From the NCBI GenBank assembly GCA_964512095.1, contig CAZEIH010000023.1, positions 1 to 49,507 on the forward strand: a DNA stretch of 49,507 nucleotides, read 5' to 3'. Source of the stretch: DTU013 sp964512095. GTDB taxonomy: Bacteria; Bacillota; Clostridia; Acetivibrionales; DTU013. Of the stretch, positions 33,182-41,272 are shown piece by piece. Numbering within the stretch: the first letter of the stretch is position 1; each line of letters opens with the position of its first letter. The position numbers were made by a program, and so were the translations under genes. The notes under the pieces were generated by a model. The model made no database searches. It saw only the letters and a list, made by a program, of their open reading frames with translations, and was not told where the DNA came from.

Positions 33182-34930
33182 TCACTGAGAATACGGTTTG
33201 TACCATTGAGTCATATCATAGAACTCGTCCCATACATTAGGTGAAATAACCCCTTTAATCTCCTTGCTATAAATCATATAATCCCTCAAAAAGTATAATC
33301 CGATATAAGGGCTATCATCCAGCACCTGCTCCTTAATCGCCATAAAAATCGCTTTCTTCTTATTAGGGTCATTCTCAGCAAACAACATATCAATGTATTC
33401 ATCCACCTCAGCATTATAATAACCAGCCACATCATTAGCACTCCGGACGTTTCCAGAAAAAGTCTCAGGTAGATATCCAGTTGAATACATAAATGAAATA
33501 TCAGGTATCTGGGGAACTCTGCAACCCATAAAAGCCATATTGTACTTCCCCGAATCAACTCTCTTAAGAAGATCATTCCATTCAAGCGACACAACCTTTG
33601 CAGGAATTCCCGCCTCTTCAAGCTGTGTACAAATCCTTTGTGCCACTTTAATACGTGTAGCATTGTTAGAATTAACCATAAGCTCTACCTTCAGGTACCT
33701 TCTAGCTCCCTTTATCACCTTATAATAGCCATTATTATTCTTTTTCCAGCCCCCAATAGTAAGTATATCTTCCGGGGTAATAGCATTCATAATATCCTCT
33801 TTATCCTGGTCAATATCCTCATAATTATCAACAGGCTCAATACCCTTCAAATCCGAAATCCAACTATTAGGCATTACGGGAAGCTCAGCTGCCTCAACAT
33901 CCCCCGGTAGAATCTCGCCAATAATTCTATTCTTATCTATGGCTAAAGATACTGCCTTTCTTGCATAAACATCAGAAAACACAGGATCCTTAAGGTTGAA
34001 GGAAATAAACTCAAAATCCCTTGAGGTATACTTCTTGATAGTCAAATCAGTCCTACCCTTATACTTATTGTATTCGCTCAAGGATAGGCCTGCAACATCC
34101 GCATCCCCTGCCTGAAAGGCCTCCATTGAATCATCTGTACTTTCAATTATATTTGCCTGAATTGCTTCTAAATACATACCCTCTGTCGCCAGCTTCTCAT
34201 TTACCTTTACATTCCACCAATCATTATTAAGTGTCAGCATTATTTTATCACCCTGGGTATAGGTAATCATCCTGTATGGACCTGTCCCGACAGGATGATT
34301 AAAATCCTTAGTTGACAGCACGCCCATGGCAATATACTTATGCCTGGGTATTATGGGAAAACTCATCATCTCAGGCAAGAAGGAATTGGGCTTTTTAAGT
34401 GCTAGCCTCACAGTCGAAGAATCCACTGCAATACATGAAGAAATATTCAATACTAATGGCTTGTATATCGAATTAATAGATGGTATCAATATAGTCTGTA
34501 TTGTAAACTCTACATCGTATGCCGTGAAAGGTTCTCCGTCATGCCATTTAATATCGTCTCTGATATGAAAGTCCCAAATCAGTCCATCATCAGATACCGC
34601 CCATCTGTCAGAGAGCATGGGAATAGCCTTCTGCTCCATATCAAGCTTAGTAAGGCCTTCATATATAAAGCTCAGGATATCTGCTGTGAATGCATTTTTT
34701 GTTAAAATAGGATTCAACGTATCTGGTTCTGTGGTGAAAAGCTTCAATGTCCCCCCCTTTACCGGCCCGCTATCCAATACGTCAAAGTCATTTATATATT
34801 TGCTGTGCTCCATAGTTGTATCATACTTTTTATGGAGCTGCTGAAGCTTCTCTATCTCATAATCTGTCTGACAAGAAGTCAGCTGCATACATATTACTAT
34901 AGCTATTAATATTCTAGAAATTTTCTTCAT
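33182..34930 (-). CDS. oligopeptide/dipeptide ABC transporter substrate-binding lipoprotein
   Basis: The signal peptide ends in lipobox LTSC (Cys near residue 20). The mature part has the SBP_bac_5 signature region (GPVKGGTLKLFTTEPDTLNP; LSDRWAVSDDGLIWDFHIRD; WHDGEPFTAYDVEF). Length (582 aa) suits OppA/DppA-type proteins. No permease or ATPase gene is adjacent, so it is an orphan binding protein whose partner lies elsewhere or that works as a sensor. Its start overlaps the end of pgeF by 17 bp, so it is translated from the same transcript. Confidence 0.9.
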   Translation of the reverse strand: MKKISRILIAIVICMQLTSCQTDYEIEKLQQLHKKYDTTMEHSKYINDFDVLDSGPVKGGTLKLFTTEPDTLNPILTKNAFTADILSFIYEGLTKLDMEQKAIPMLSDRWAVSDDGLIWDFHIRDDIKWHDGEPFTAYDVEFTIQTILIPSINSIYKPLVLNISSCIAVDSSTVRLALKKPNSFLPEMMSFPIIPRHKYIAMGVLSTKDFNHPVGTGPYRMITYTQGDKIMLTLNNDWWNVKVNEKLATEGMYLEAIQANIIESTDDSMEAFQAGDADVAGLSLSEYNKYKGRTDLTIKKYTSRDFEFISFNLKDPVFSDVYARKAVSLAIDKNRIIGEILPGDVEAAELPVMPNSWISDLKGIEPVDNYEDIDQDKEDIMNAITPEDILTIGGWKKNNNGYYKVIKGARRYLKVELMVNSNNATRIKVAQRICTQLEEAGIPAKVVSLEWNDLLKRVDSGKYNMAFMGCRVPQIPDISFMYSTGYLPETFSGNVRSANDVAGYYNAEVDEYIDMLFAENDPNKKKAIFMAIKEQVLDDSPYIGLYFLRDYMIYSKEIKGVISPNVWDEFYDMTQWYKPYSQ

Positions 34931-35780
34931 TGGAAGCTCCTTGAATTTTCATCTGTATAAATGCCGCCATACTACCAGTCTTTCCTTTATCACCCCTATA
35001 AGAGAAAAAAATGTCATTTCTGCATTTTGTACATATTCCGCAGTCATTTATATTTTCTACATTTATTCCCTTGTCTTTCAGCTGTCTCGTAATTATTCCC
35101 TTGAGGTTGATATGCCACTTTGCATTACCTTTGTATCTATAAAATTCATTATTACTATATTTCTCTTTAAAAAGATTATAAACATCTTCACTTACTTCAA
35201 AACAACAAAAATCTATAGATGGCCCCAGCACTACAATTAATCTATCTGCATCAAACCCCGGAAGCTGTTTCAATTTGTCTATACCACAAGCCGCGATATT
35301 CGAAAGCGTTCCCTTCCACCCTGAATGTAGCAAGGCTGCTGCATTTATACCTGGCTCATAAAGAAATACCGGCACGCAATCAGCATGAAATGTCACAAGG
35401 GTAACTCCGGGTGTCGATGTACATAAGCCATCAACCCCTATGATATCGCTTTCTCTAGTAAAGCCCTTACCTACGTCAGCTTCATCAACCTGACAAACCT
35501 TTGTGCCATGTACCTGATTTGTCATAACCAGACTATCAGTATTCAATCCCACGGTCTTACAAAATAAAGCAAAATTTTCATTTACATTGTCTCTCAAATC
35601 ATTTCTGCTAAAGCCCAAATTCATTGATTTGTATTTTCCTGTACTGATTCCACCTGACCTGGTGCTCATGCAATGAATCAATGAATCCTTATACTTATTC
35701 AGGCATTCAAATTCTATATATTTCACTTGGCCTTCTGTCACTAAAAACGTGCCATTGCCCATTCTTTCATATATTTTCAA
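34914..35780 (-). CDS. pgeF: PgeF/YfiH-family laccase-domain protein
   Basis: The multicopper-oxidase-like 'laccase domain' family acts as a purine-nucleoside phosphorylase/deaminase-type or peptidoglycan-editing enzyme in characterised members. Metal-ligand motifs are visible: NQVHGTKV, VTFHADCVPVFLY and ALLHSGWKGTLSNIA, plus the C-terminal CGICTKCRND and FFSYRGDKGKTG. Length (288 aa) is normal. The TTG start at 35780 has GGAGG 10 nt upstream; ATG 35762 is an alternative. Confidence 0.92.
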   Translation of the reverse strand: MKIYERMGNGTFLVTEGQVKYIEFECLNKYKDSLIHCMSTRSGGISTGKYKSMNLGFSRNDLRDNVNENFALFCKTVGLNTDSLVMTNQVHGTKVCQVDEADVGKGFTRESDIIGVDGLCTSTPGVTLVTFHADCVPVFLYEPGINAAALLHSGWKGTLSNIAACGIDKLKQLPGFDADRLIVVLGPSIDFCCFEVSEDVYNLFKEKYSNNEFYRYKGNAKWHINLKGIITRQLKDKGINVENINDCGICTKCRNDIFFSYRGDKGKTGSMAAFIQMKIQGASNEENF

Positions 35781-35880
35781 AAAGCCGTCCCTCCATATTA
35801 AAACTACATTTTAATATTATCATATCCATACTTCATTCTCAATAATGGAACACAGGAGATAAAGAGAAATATCACACTGA

Positions 35881-35924
35881 AAAAATGCTATCGATCTAAT
35901 TATAAATCGACAGCATTCTTTTTT
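35881..35924 (-). terminator. terminator downstream of spoVS
   Basis: An imperfect stem (AATGCT.TCGAT pairing with ATCGA.AGCATT) is flanked by A- and T-tracts on both sides. It lies about 22 bp after the spoVS stop. Confidence 0.75.
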
Positions 35925-35945
35925 ATAGTACTAATTGTCTAATAG

Positions 35946-36209
35946 TCACTTCCTTGGTTCAACTATTAGCTTAATTGCAGTTCTTTCCTCTCCATCAATA
36001 AGAATGTCGGTAAATGCTGGAATACAAATCAGTTCCATCCCAGATGGCGCTACGAACCCCCTTGCAATAGCGACAGCCTTAACTGCCTGGTTTAGAGCCC
36101 CGGCTCCAATTGCCTGCATTTCTGCAAATCCTTTTTCCCTAATAACTCCAGCCAGTGCTCCTGCTATGGAATTTGGGTTTGATTTTGCTGAAATTTTTAA
36201 AATATCCAT
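35946..36209 (-). CDS. spoVS: stage V sporulation protein S
   Basis: SpoVS is a small Alba-like protein required at stage V of sporulation (coat and core maturation). The 87-aa sequence (DILKISAKSNPNSIAGALAG ... AVKAVAIARGFVAPSGM) is highly conserved and full length. GGGGAGG precedes the ATG. A sigma-H-like promoter lies just upstream, and a terminator just downstream, giving a one-gene unit. This indicates an endospore former. Confidence 0.97.
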   Translation of the reverse strand: MDILKISAKSNPNSIAGALAGVIREKGFAEMQAIGAGALNQAVKAVAIARGFVAPSGMELICIPAFTDILIDGEERTAIKLIVEPRK

Positions 36210-36248
36210 AATACCTCCCCTATTGCATTCAATATCCTTTGCTAAAAA

Positions 36249-36273
36249 ATTCTACATTTAAACCCAAATTCCT
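36249..36273 (-). promoter_or_regulatory. putative sigma-H promoter of spoVS
   Basis: Minus-strand AGGAATT (36267-36273), 11-bp spacer, GTAGAAT (36249-36255). This matches the known sigma-H form RnAGGAwww-N11-12-RnnGAAT. spoVS is sigma-H dependent in Bacillus. Confidence 0.65.
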
Positions 36274-36348
36274 CTTTATTAAGCTAATATTTAGTATAAA
36301 ATACGAAATTATTACGTTTCGTTAAGATATGTTTTTGTTACATGTTAT

Positions 36349-37125
36349 TTATTGTAATTCTATTACTTTAAATATACGCTTTATATCAACTGTCTTGCCA
36401 TTTTCCTCATTAATATCCAAAATCACAGCACTAAACTGAACAGTTCCTTTTGCGATTTCAAATCTGACTGGCTTGGAATAAATAAACTTCTCCATAATTA
36501 TTTCTCTATCAACACCTATAACACCTTCGTAAGGACCTGTCATTCCCACATCCGTCAAAAGTGCGGTACCAAATGGCAAAATGCGTTCATCAGCAGTTTG
36601 CACATGGGTATGTGTTCCAATGACACCGCTTACCCTTCCGTCAGCGTGCCATGCAAGAGCGCATTTTTCCGAGGTTGCTTCTGCATGAATATCAACTATT
36701 ACAGCCTTTACATGCTTTTTAACCTTTTCCAACTCAACATCCAATGTTCTGAAGGGACAATCGACAGGATCCATATATACCCTGCCTAGAAGGTTAATGA
36801 CACCCAGCCTTCCATCAACTATAGCCGACCCCTTTCCCGGAAGACCCGGGGGATAATTTGCTGGGCGCACAATTTTCGTATCGCTATCGATGAAATTAGT
36901 GACTTCCCTTTTTGACCATGTGTGGTTCCCTAAGGTAATGCAATGTATTCCGTAGCTATAGAGCTCCTTTGCTATTACACATGTAATGCCTAAGCCTCCT
37001 GCTGCATTTTCACCATTGGCAATGCAGTAATCAAAACCATATTCCCTGTGAACCTGGCGAATATACTGCTTAACTGCTCTACGGCCAGGCCCTCCTACAA
37101 TATCTCCTATAAATAAAACCCTCAA
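36349..37125 (-). CDS. ymdB: YmdB-family metallophosphoesterase
   Basis: YmdB is a dinuclear-metal phosphodiesterase acting on cyclic nucleotides and linked to biofilm and sporulation decisions in Bacillus. Metal motifs: FIGDIVGGPGRR, NGENAAGG, GNHTWSKRE, DIHAEATSEK and GTHTHVQTAD. The frame opens at 37140, but TTG 37125 has ATGGAGG 8 nt upstream and gives the family N-terminus (MRVLFIGDIVGG, 258 aa). It lies directly between rny and spoVS, the conserved order, separated from rny by a terminator. Confidence 0.95.
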   Translation of the reverse strand: MRVLFIGDIVGGPGRRAVKQYIRQVHREYGFDYCIANGENAAGGLGITCVIAKELYSYGIHCITLGNHTWSKREVTNFIDSDTKIVRPANYPPGLPGKGSAIVDGRLGVINLLGRVYMDPVDCPFRTLDVELEKVKKHVKAVIVDIHAEATSEKCALAWHADGRVSGVIGTHTHVQTADERILPFGTALLTDVGMTGPYEGVIGVDREIIMEKFIYSKPVRFEIAKGTVQFSAVILDINEENGKTVDIKRIFKVIELQ

Positions 37126-37208
37126 TATATGAACCTCCATCTAATAATATGTTCAAGCTATTGTTTTTAATATATCACAAAAACTGATAACAGAATATTT
37201 TTCAATAT

Positions 37209-37233
37209 AAAAAGCGTGCAGTGCACGCTTTTT
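37209..37233 (-). terminator. terminator downstream of rny
   Basis: AAAAAGCGTGC pairs with GCACGCTTTTT over a 3-nt loop, a textbook bidirectional hairpin 16 bp after the rny stop. Confidence 0.88.
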
Positions 37234-37248
37234 ATTATTGCCTTGTTC

Positions 37249-38817
37249 TTATTTTGCATATTCAATAGCTCTGGTTTCACGAATAACGTTTACCTTTATT
37301 TGTCCGGGATACTCAAGCTCACTTTCAATCTTTTTAACAATTTCTCTTGCCTTCAGCACCATTTCATCGTCCGAAACATCCTCCGGCTTGACAATGATTC
37401 TGACTTCTCTTCCTGCCTGTATTGCGTAGCACTTCTCTACACCAGGGAAGGAATTTGCTATCTCTTCAAGCTTCTCTATCCTCTTAATATACGATTCAAG
37501 AGTCTCTCTTCTAGCTCCCGGTCTTGCTGCAGATACTGAATCAGCAGCCTGTACAAGTACTGCAATTAGCGATGTGGGTTCCACATCTCCGTGATGCGAC
37601 ATAATCGCATTTACAACATCATTGCCTTCTTTATACTTTTTAGCAAGATCTCCGCCTATAGTGATATGTGAGCCTTCCATTTCGTGGTCCACAGCCTTTC
37701 CTATATCATGGAGAAGTCCTGCTCTTTTGGCAAGTAATACATCTGCACCAAGCTCTGCTGCCATTAACCCTGCCAGTGTTGAAACCTCAATTGAGTGATT
37801 GAGGACATTCTGCCCATAACTTGTCCTGAATCTCAGCCTACCAAGAAGCTTAATAATTTCAGGATGCAATCCATGTACTCCAGTCTCAAAGGTAGCTCTA
37901 TCACCTTCCTGACGGATTGTGTTTTCAACCTCTTTTTTGGCCTTTTCAACCATTTCCTCTATTCGTGCTGGATGTATCCTTCCGTCCATAATAAGCTTTT
38001 CAAGGGTTATTCTGGCCACTTCTCTTCTAATGGGGTCAAATCCCGAAAGGATGACTGCCTCAGGAGTATCATCTATTATGAGGTCAATCCCAGTAAGAGT
38101 TTCAAGGGTTCTGATGTTTCTGCCTTCACGGCCGATTATGCGGCCTTTCATTTCATCATTAGGCAGTGGAACAACCGATACGGTGGTTTCAGATACATGG
38201 TCTGCGGCACATTTTTGAATTGCTGTGGCGACGATGTCTCTTGCTTTTCTGTCAGCTTCTTCCTTCGCTTTGGCTTCAAGGTCTTTAACCATTATTGCCA
38301 ATTCATGCTTTACTTCAGACTCAACATTTCTTATGAGGTACTGTTTTGCGTCCTCAATGGAAAGTCCGGATATCCTCTCCAGCTCCTCTAGCTGTCTATT
38401 GTGAAGCTCCGTTACTTTCTCCTGTGTCACCTGTGCTTCCTTGATTTTTTTGTTCAGCGCTTCATCCTTTTGCTCAAGGGTTTCGACTTTTTTATCGAGA
38501 GACTCCTCTTTCTGAACAAGTCTTCTTTCCTGTCTTTGAATTTCACTTCTTCTCTCTTTGATTTCCCTGTCAAGTTCAATTCTGCTTCTGTGAACCTCTT
38601 CCTTTGCTTCAATAAGAGCTTCTCTTTTTTTACTTTCAGCTGCCTTTAGAGCTTCATTCACGATTCTTTTGGATTCCTGCTCAGCACTCCCAATTTCAGC
38701 TTCTGCATCAATCTTTCTTCGTTTGTATCCAATTCGAAACGATATAAAAGAAGCAACTACTGCTCCGATTACAAGGCCAATCAAAATTCCAATAGCCAAA
38801 TCAAAAATAATACACAC
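37249..38817 (-). CDS. rny: ribonuclease Y
   Basis: RNase Y is the membrane-bound endoribonuclease that initiates mRNA decay. Order: N-terminal membrane helix (LAIGILIGLVIGAVVASF), long coiled coil (about 30-190), KH domain (KGRIIGREGRNIRTLE near 224) and HD domain (HDIGKAVDHE near 367). All family features and the usual length (522 aa) are present. The start is unusual: GTG 38817 overlaps the last base of AGGAGG, so it cannot use it. In-frame ATT codons at 38811 and 38808 lie 5 and 8 nt after AGGAGG. A non-AUG (AUU) start is therefore possible. Confidence 0.95.
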   Translation of the reverse strand: MCIIFDLAIGILIGLVIGAVVASFISFRIGYKRRKIDAEAEIGSAEQESKRIVNEALKAAESKKREALIEAKEEVHRSRIELDREIKERRSEIQRQERRLVQKEESLDKKVETLEQKDEALNKKIKEAQVTQEKVTELHNRQLEELERISGLSIEDAKQYLIRNVESEVKHELAIMVKDLEAKAKEEADRKARDIVATAIQKCAADHVSETTVSVVPLPNDEMKGRIIGREGRNIRTLETLTGIDLIIDDTPEAVILSGFDPIRREVARITLEKLIMDGRIHPARIEEMVEKAKKEVENTIRQEGDRATFETGVHGLHPEIIKLLGRLRFRTSYGQNVLNHSIEVSTLAGLMAAELGADVLLAKRAGLLHDIGKAVDHEMEGSHITIGGDLAKKYKEGNDVVNAIMSHHGDVEPTSLIAVLVQAADSVSAARPGARRETLESYIKRIEKLEEIANSFPGVEKCYAIQAGREVRIIVKPEDVSDDEMVLKAREIVKKIESELEYPGQIKVNVIRETRAIEYAK

Positions 38818-39049
38818 CTCCTAATATTCAGTTTTCAATGGTCATACCAGTTTTGTAAACAATTAGATGACCTAAGTCAACTGTCAGTATGGTCTAAAAC
38901 TGGCTATTCATAAAGTACAGACAGCATTGGCTGTCTGTGATTATACGAAACACAGATTAATTGTAAACTCTTTTATTTTTTATGTCAAGAAAAACAAAAC
39001 TTCCTCATAGCTTCCATAAAAAGCTCTTAATAATTCAGCTCTGTATTCT

Positions 39050-40975
39050 TTACTTTTTACCCCTAAGGCTACGCTTTTTCTTTACCTTTTCCATCCTTCT
39101 ACCCCTATGAGATTCCTTCGCTAAGCCTTTTCCAATGCTCTTCTTGGTATTTGAATATGGCAATTTAGTATAGCTACCCCTTCTAAACTGCTCAGGCCAG
39201 ACAAGACATTCCTTGCCATAGCCAATTAGCTCTTCGCGACCTGTTAGGCGAAGAGCCTCCCTTACAAGCTTATGGTTCTCCTTACGCTTAAACTGCAGTA
39301 ATGCACGTTGCATAGCCTTCTCTTTAGGGTCAACCGGAACATATACCTTCTTCATAGTCCTTGGGTCAAGAGATGTATAGAACATACACGTGGATAATGT
39401 ACCGGGAGTGGGATAAAAATCCTGAACCTGTTCCGGAGTATAACCTGTTTTCTTTAGATAAACAGCCAATTCAACAGCCGCCTTCAAATCACTTCCCGGG
39501 TGGCTTGAAATTAAATATGGTACAAGGTACTGCTCCTTTCCCAGTTCCCTATTAATCTCATAAAACCTCTTTACAAAAGCGTCATAAACCTTTCTGCCCG
39601 GCTTGCCCATTTTCTCAAGAACTCTGTCCACAATATGCTCAGGTGCAACCTTAAGCTGGCCGCTAACATGGTGCTGGCATAGCTCTTTGAAAAAATCATC
39701 ATTTTTATCCAGCATTAAATAATCATATCGTATCCCTGATCTTATAAACACCTTTTTAATCTCGGGTATATCTCTCAGCTTCCGCAGTAACTCCAAATAT
39801 TCGCTATGATCTACCTTTAGGTTTTTACAAGGCTGGGGATACAAGCACTGTCTGCTTTTACATGTGCCATACTTCCCCTGCCGATCACAGGACGTGTTCC
39901 TGAAGTTTGCAGTCGGCCCTCCCACATCATGAATGTACCCCTTAAAGCCAGGCTGCCAAACCAGCTTTTTTGCTTCGTTAAGTATAGACGCCTGACTTCG
40001 CTTTTGAATGTTTCTTCCCTGATGGAAATTCAAAGCACAAAAGGAGCATCCACCATAACAGCCTCTATGGCTAGTGATACTGAATTCAACCTCCGTAATT
40101 GCTACTATACCACCCGCCTCTTCATAAGATGGATGATATGTCCTCTCGTAAGGAAGAGCATATATCCTATCCAGTTCCTTAACGGACATAGGATAGGCTG
40201 GCGGGTTCTGAACAACAAACTTATCTCCATGAGGTTGAACAAGAATCTTTCCCGTCATAGCATCCTGTTCGTTGTATTGGACCATAAAAGCCTTGGCATA
40301 TGACCTCTTGCTCTCGCTGACGTCTTTAAAGGATGGCAATAGAAGCCTACCGTCATTTTCTTTATACTCATCGCAAATGTACGTAGTACCCCGTATATCT
40401 CTAATATTATTAATATTTGCACCCTTTGCCAGCAGAGCTGCCAACTCAGAAATTGGTTTCTCCCCCATACCATAAACAAGTAAATCAGCCTTGCTATCAA
40501 GCAGCACAGAACGTCTCACCTTGTTTTCCCAATAGTCATAATGGGCAAACCTTCTCAAGCTGGCTTCCAAGCCACCAATGATAACCGGAATCCCCTTAAA
40601 TATCTCTCGGGCCTTATTAGCGTACACGATCACAGCCCTATCAGGCCTGTGCCCGCTTTCGCCCCCAGGAGAATAGCTATCATTGCGCCTCGGCCTTTTG
40701 CTAGCTGTATAATGGTTAACCATTGAATCAATTACGCCAGAAGATATCAGTACGGCGTAGTTAGGACATCCTAACCTCATAAAGTCTTTATTTGTTTTCC
40801 AATCCGGTTGTGCCACAATCCCAACACGATAGCCTTCGCTTTCAAGCATCCTTGTGATAATAGCGTGTCCAAAGCTGGGATGGTCCACATATGCGTCACC
40901 ACTTATATAAAGAAAGTCAATACTATCCCAGCCCCGCTCCTGCATTTCTTTTTTGGTAGTTGGTAAAAAAGCCAT
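39050..40975 (-). CDS. YgiQ-family radical SAM protein
   Basis: The radical-SAM motif HRGCYGGCSFCAL (CxxxCxxC) lies near residue 305. It is preceded by a B12-binding-like or UPF0313 N-terminal domain (GDAYVDHPSFGHAIITRMLE) and followed by a basic C-terminus. YgiQ proteins are widespread and uncharacterised. The frame is open to 41032, but ATG 40975 has CAGGAG 5 nt upstream and starts with the conserved AFLPTTKKEMQERGW. The last 40 residues are very Arg/Lys-rich, suggesting nucleic-acid contact. There is no operon partner. Confidence 0.9.
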   Translation of the reverse strand: MAFLPTTKKEMQERGWDSIDFLYISGDAYVDHPSFGHAIITRMLESEGYRVGIVAQPDWKTNKDFMRLGCPNYAVLISSGVIDSMVNHYTASKRPRRNDSYSPGGESGHRPDRAVIVYANKAREIFKGIPVIIGGLEASLRRFAHYDYWENKVRRSVLLDSKADLLVYGMGEKPISELAALLAKGANINNIRDIRGTTYICDEYKENDGRLLLPSFKDVSESKRSYAKAFMVQYNEQDAMTGKILVQPHGDKFVVQNPPAYPMSVKELDRIYALPYERTYHPSYEEAGGIVAITEVEFSITSHRGCYGGCSFCALNFHQGRNIQKRSQASILNEAKKLVWQPGFKGYIHDVGGPTANFRNTSCDRQGKYGTCKSRQCLYPQPCKNLKVDHSEYLELLRKLRDIPEIKKVFIRSGIRYDYLMLDKNDDFFKELCQHHVSGQLKVAPEHIVDRVLEKMGKPGRKVYDAFVKRFYEINRELGKEQYLVPYLISSHPGSDLKAAVELAVYLKKTGYTPEQVQDFYPTPGTLSTCMFYTSLDPRTMKKVYVPVDPKEKAMQRALLQFKRKENHKLVREALRLTGREELIGYGKECLVWPEQFRRGSYTKLPYSNTKKSIGKGLAKESHRGRRMEKVKKKRSLRGKK

Positions 40976-41059
40976 ATTTACTCCTGTAATAATTATTGTA
41001 ACATCCACTACTATTGCTACTAATTCTAACACAAAAATTTAGGTTTAAACATGGCTTGC

Positions 41060-41065
41060 TATAAT
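41060..41065 (+). promoter_or_regulatory. extended -10 promoter element
   Basis: TGCTATAAT (41057-41065) is an extended -10 sequence without a clear -35. It points into the structured region 41117-41262. Confidence 0.35.
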
Positions 41066-41116
41066 AGTTCGTGCATAGCACTATCCAAAGCAGCACGTTC
41101 AGTATCTCATTAGCAA

Positions 41117-41262
41117 GGACCGACATCACTGTTTGTGGAGCTTGTGTTTCCTGCTTCGAAGCCCATCTACAAGGGATCATCAGTGGAGGTGGGGCTACTC
41201 GAATAGAGCTAGTGCAGTAGGTGCATGGAAACACAAGTGGAATAAACAGAGTTGGCGGTCCC
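41117..41262 (+). ncRNA. 6S-like rod-shaped RNA candidate
   Basis: The roughly 145-nt stretch folds end to end: GGACCG with CGGTCC, then CTGTTT with AAACAG, then CTTGTGTTTCC with GGAAACACAAG. A large asymmetric internal loop and an apical AGCCC/GGGCT hairpin follow. A long rod with a central bubble is the hallmark of 6S RNA. No ORF is plausible here, and it fills most of the 297-bp gap between ftsK and the YgiQ gene. Strand is uncertain: plus is slightly favoured because several pairs are G-U only on that strand and an extended -10 lies upstream. No T-tract terminator follows on either side. Confidence 0.45.
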
Positions 41263-41272
41263 TGGCACAATA

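Noticed and set aside
37795..38391. 198-aa plus-strand open frame opposite rny
   Set aside because: Antisense shadow of the KH and coiled-coil coding region, with no recognisable domain.
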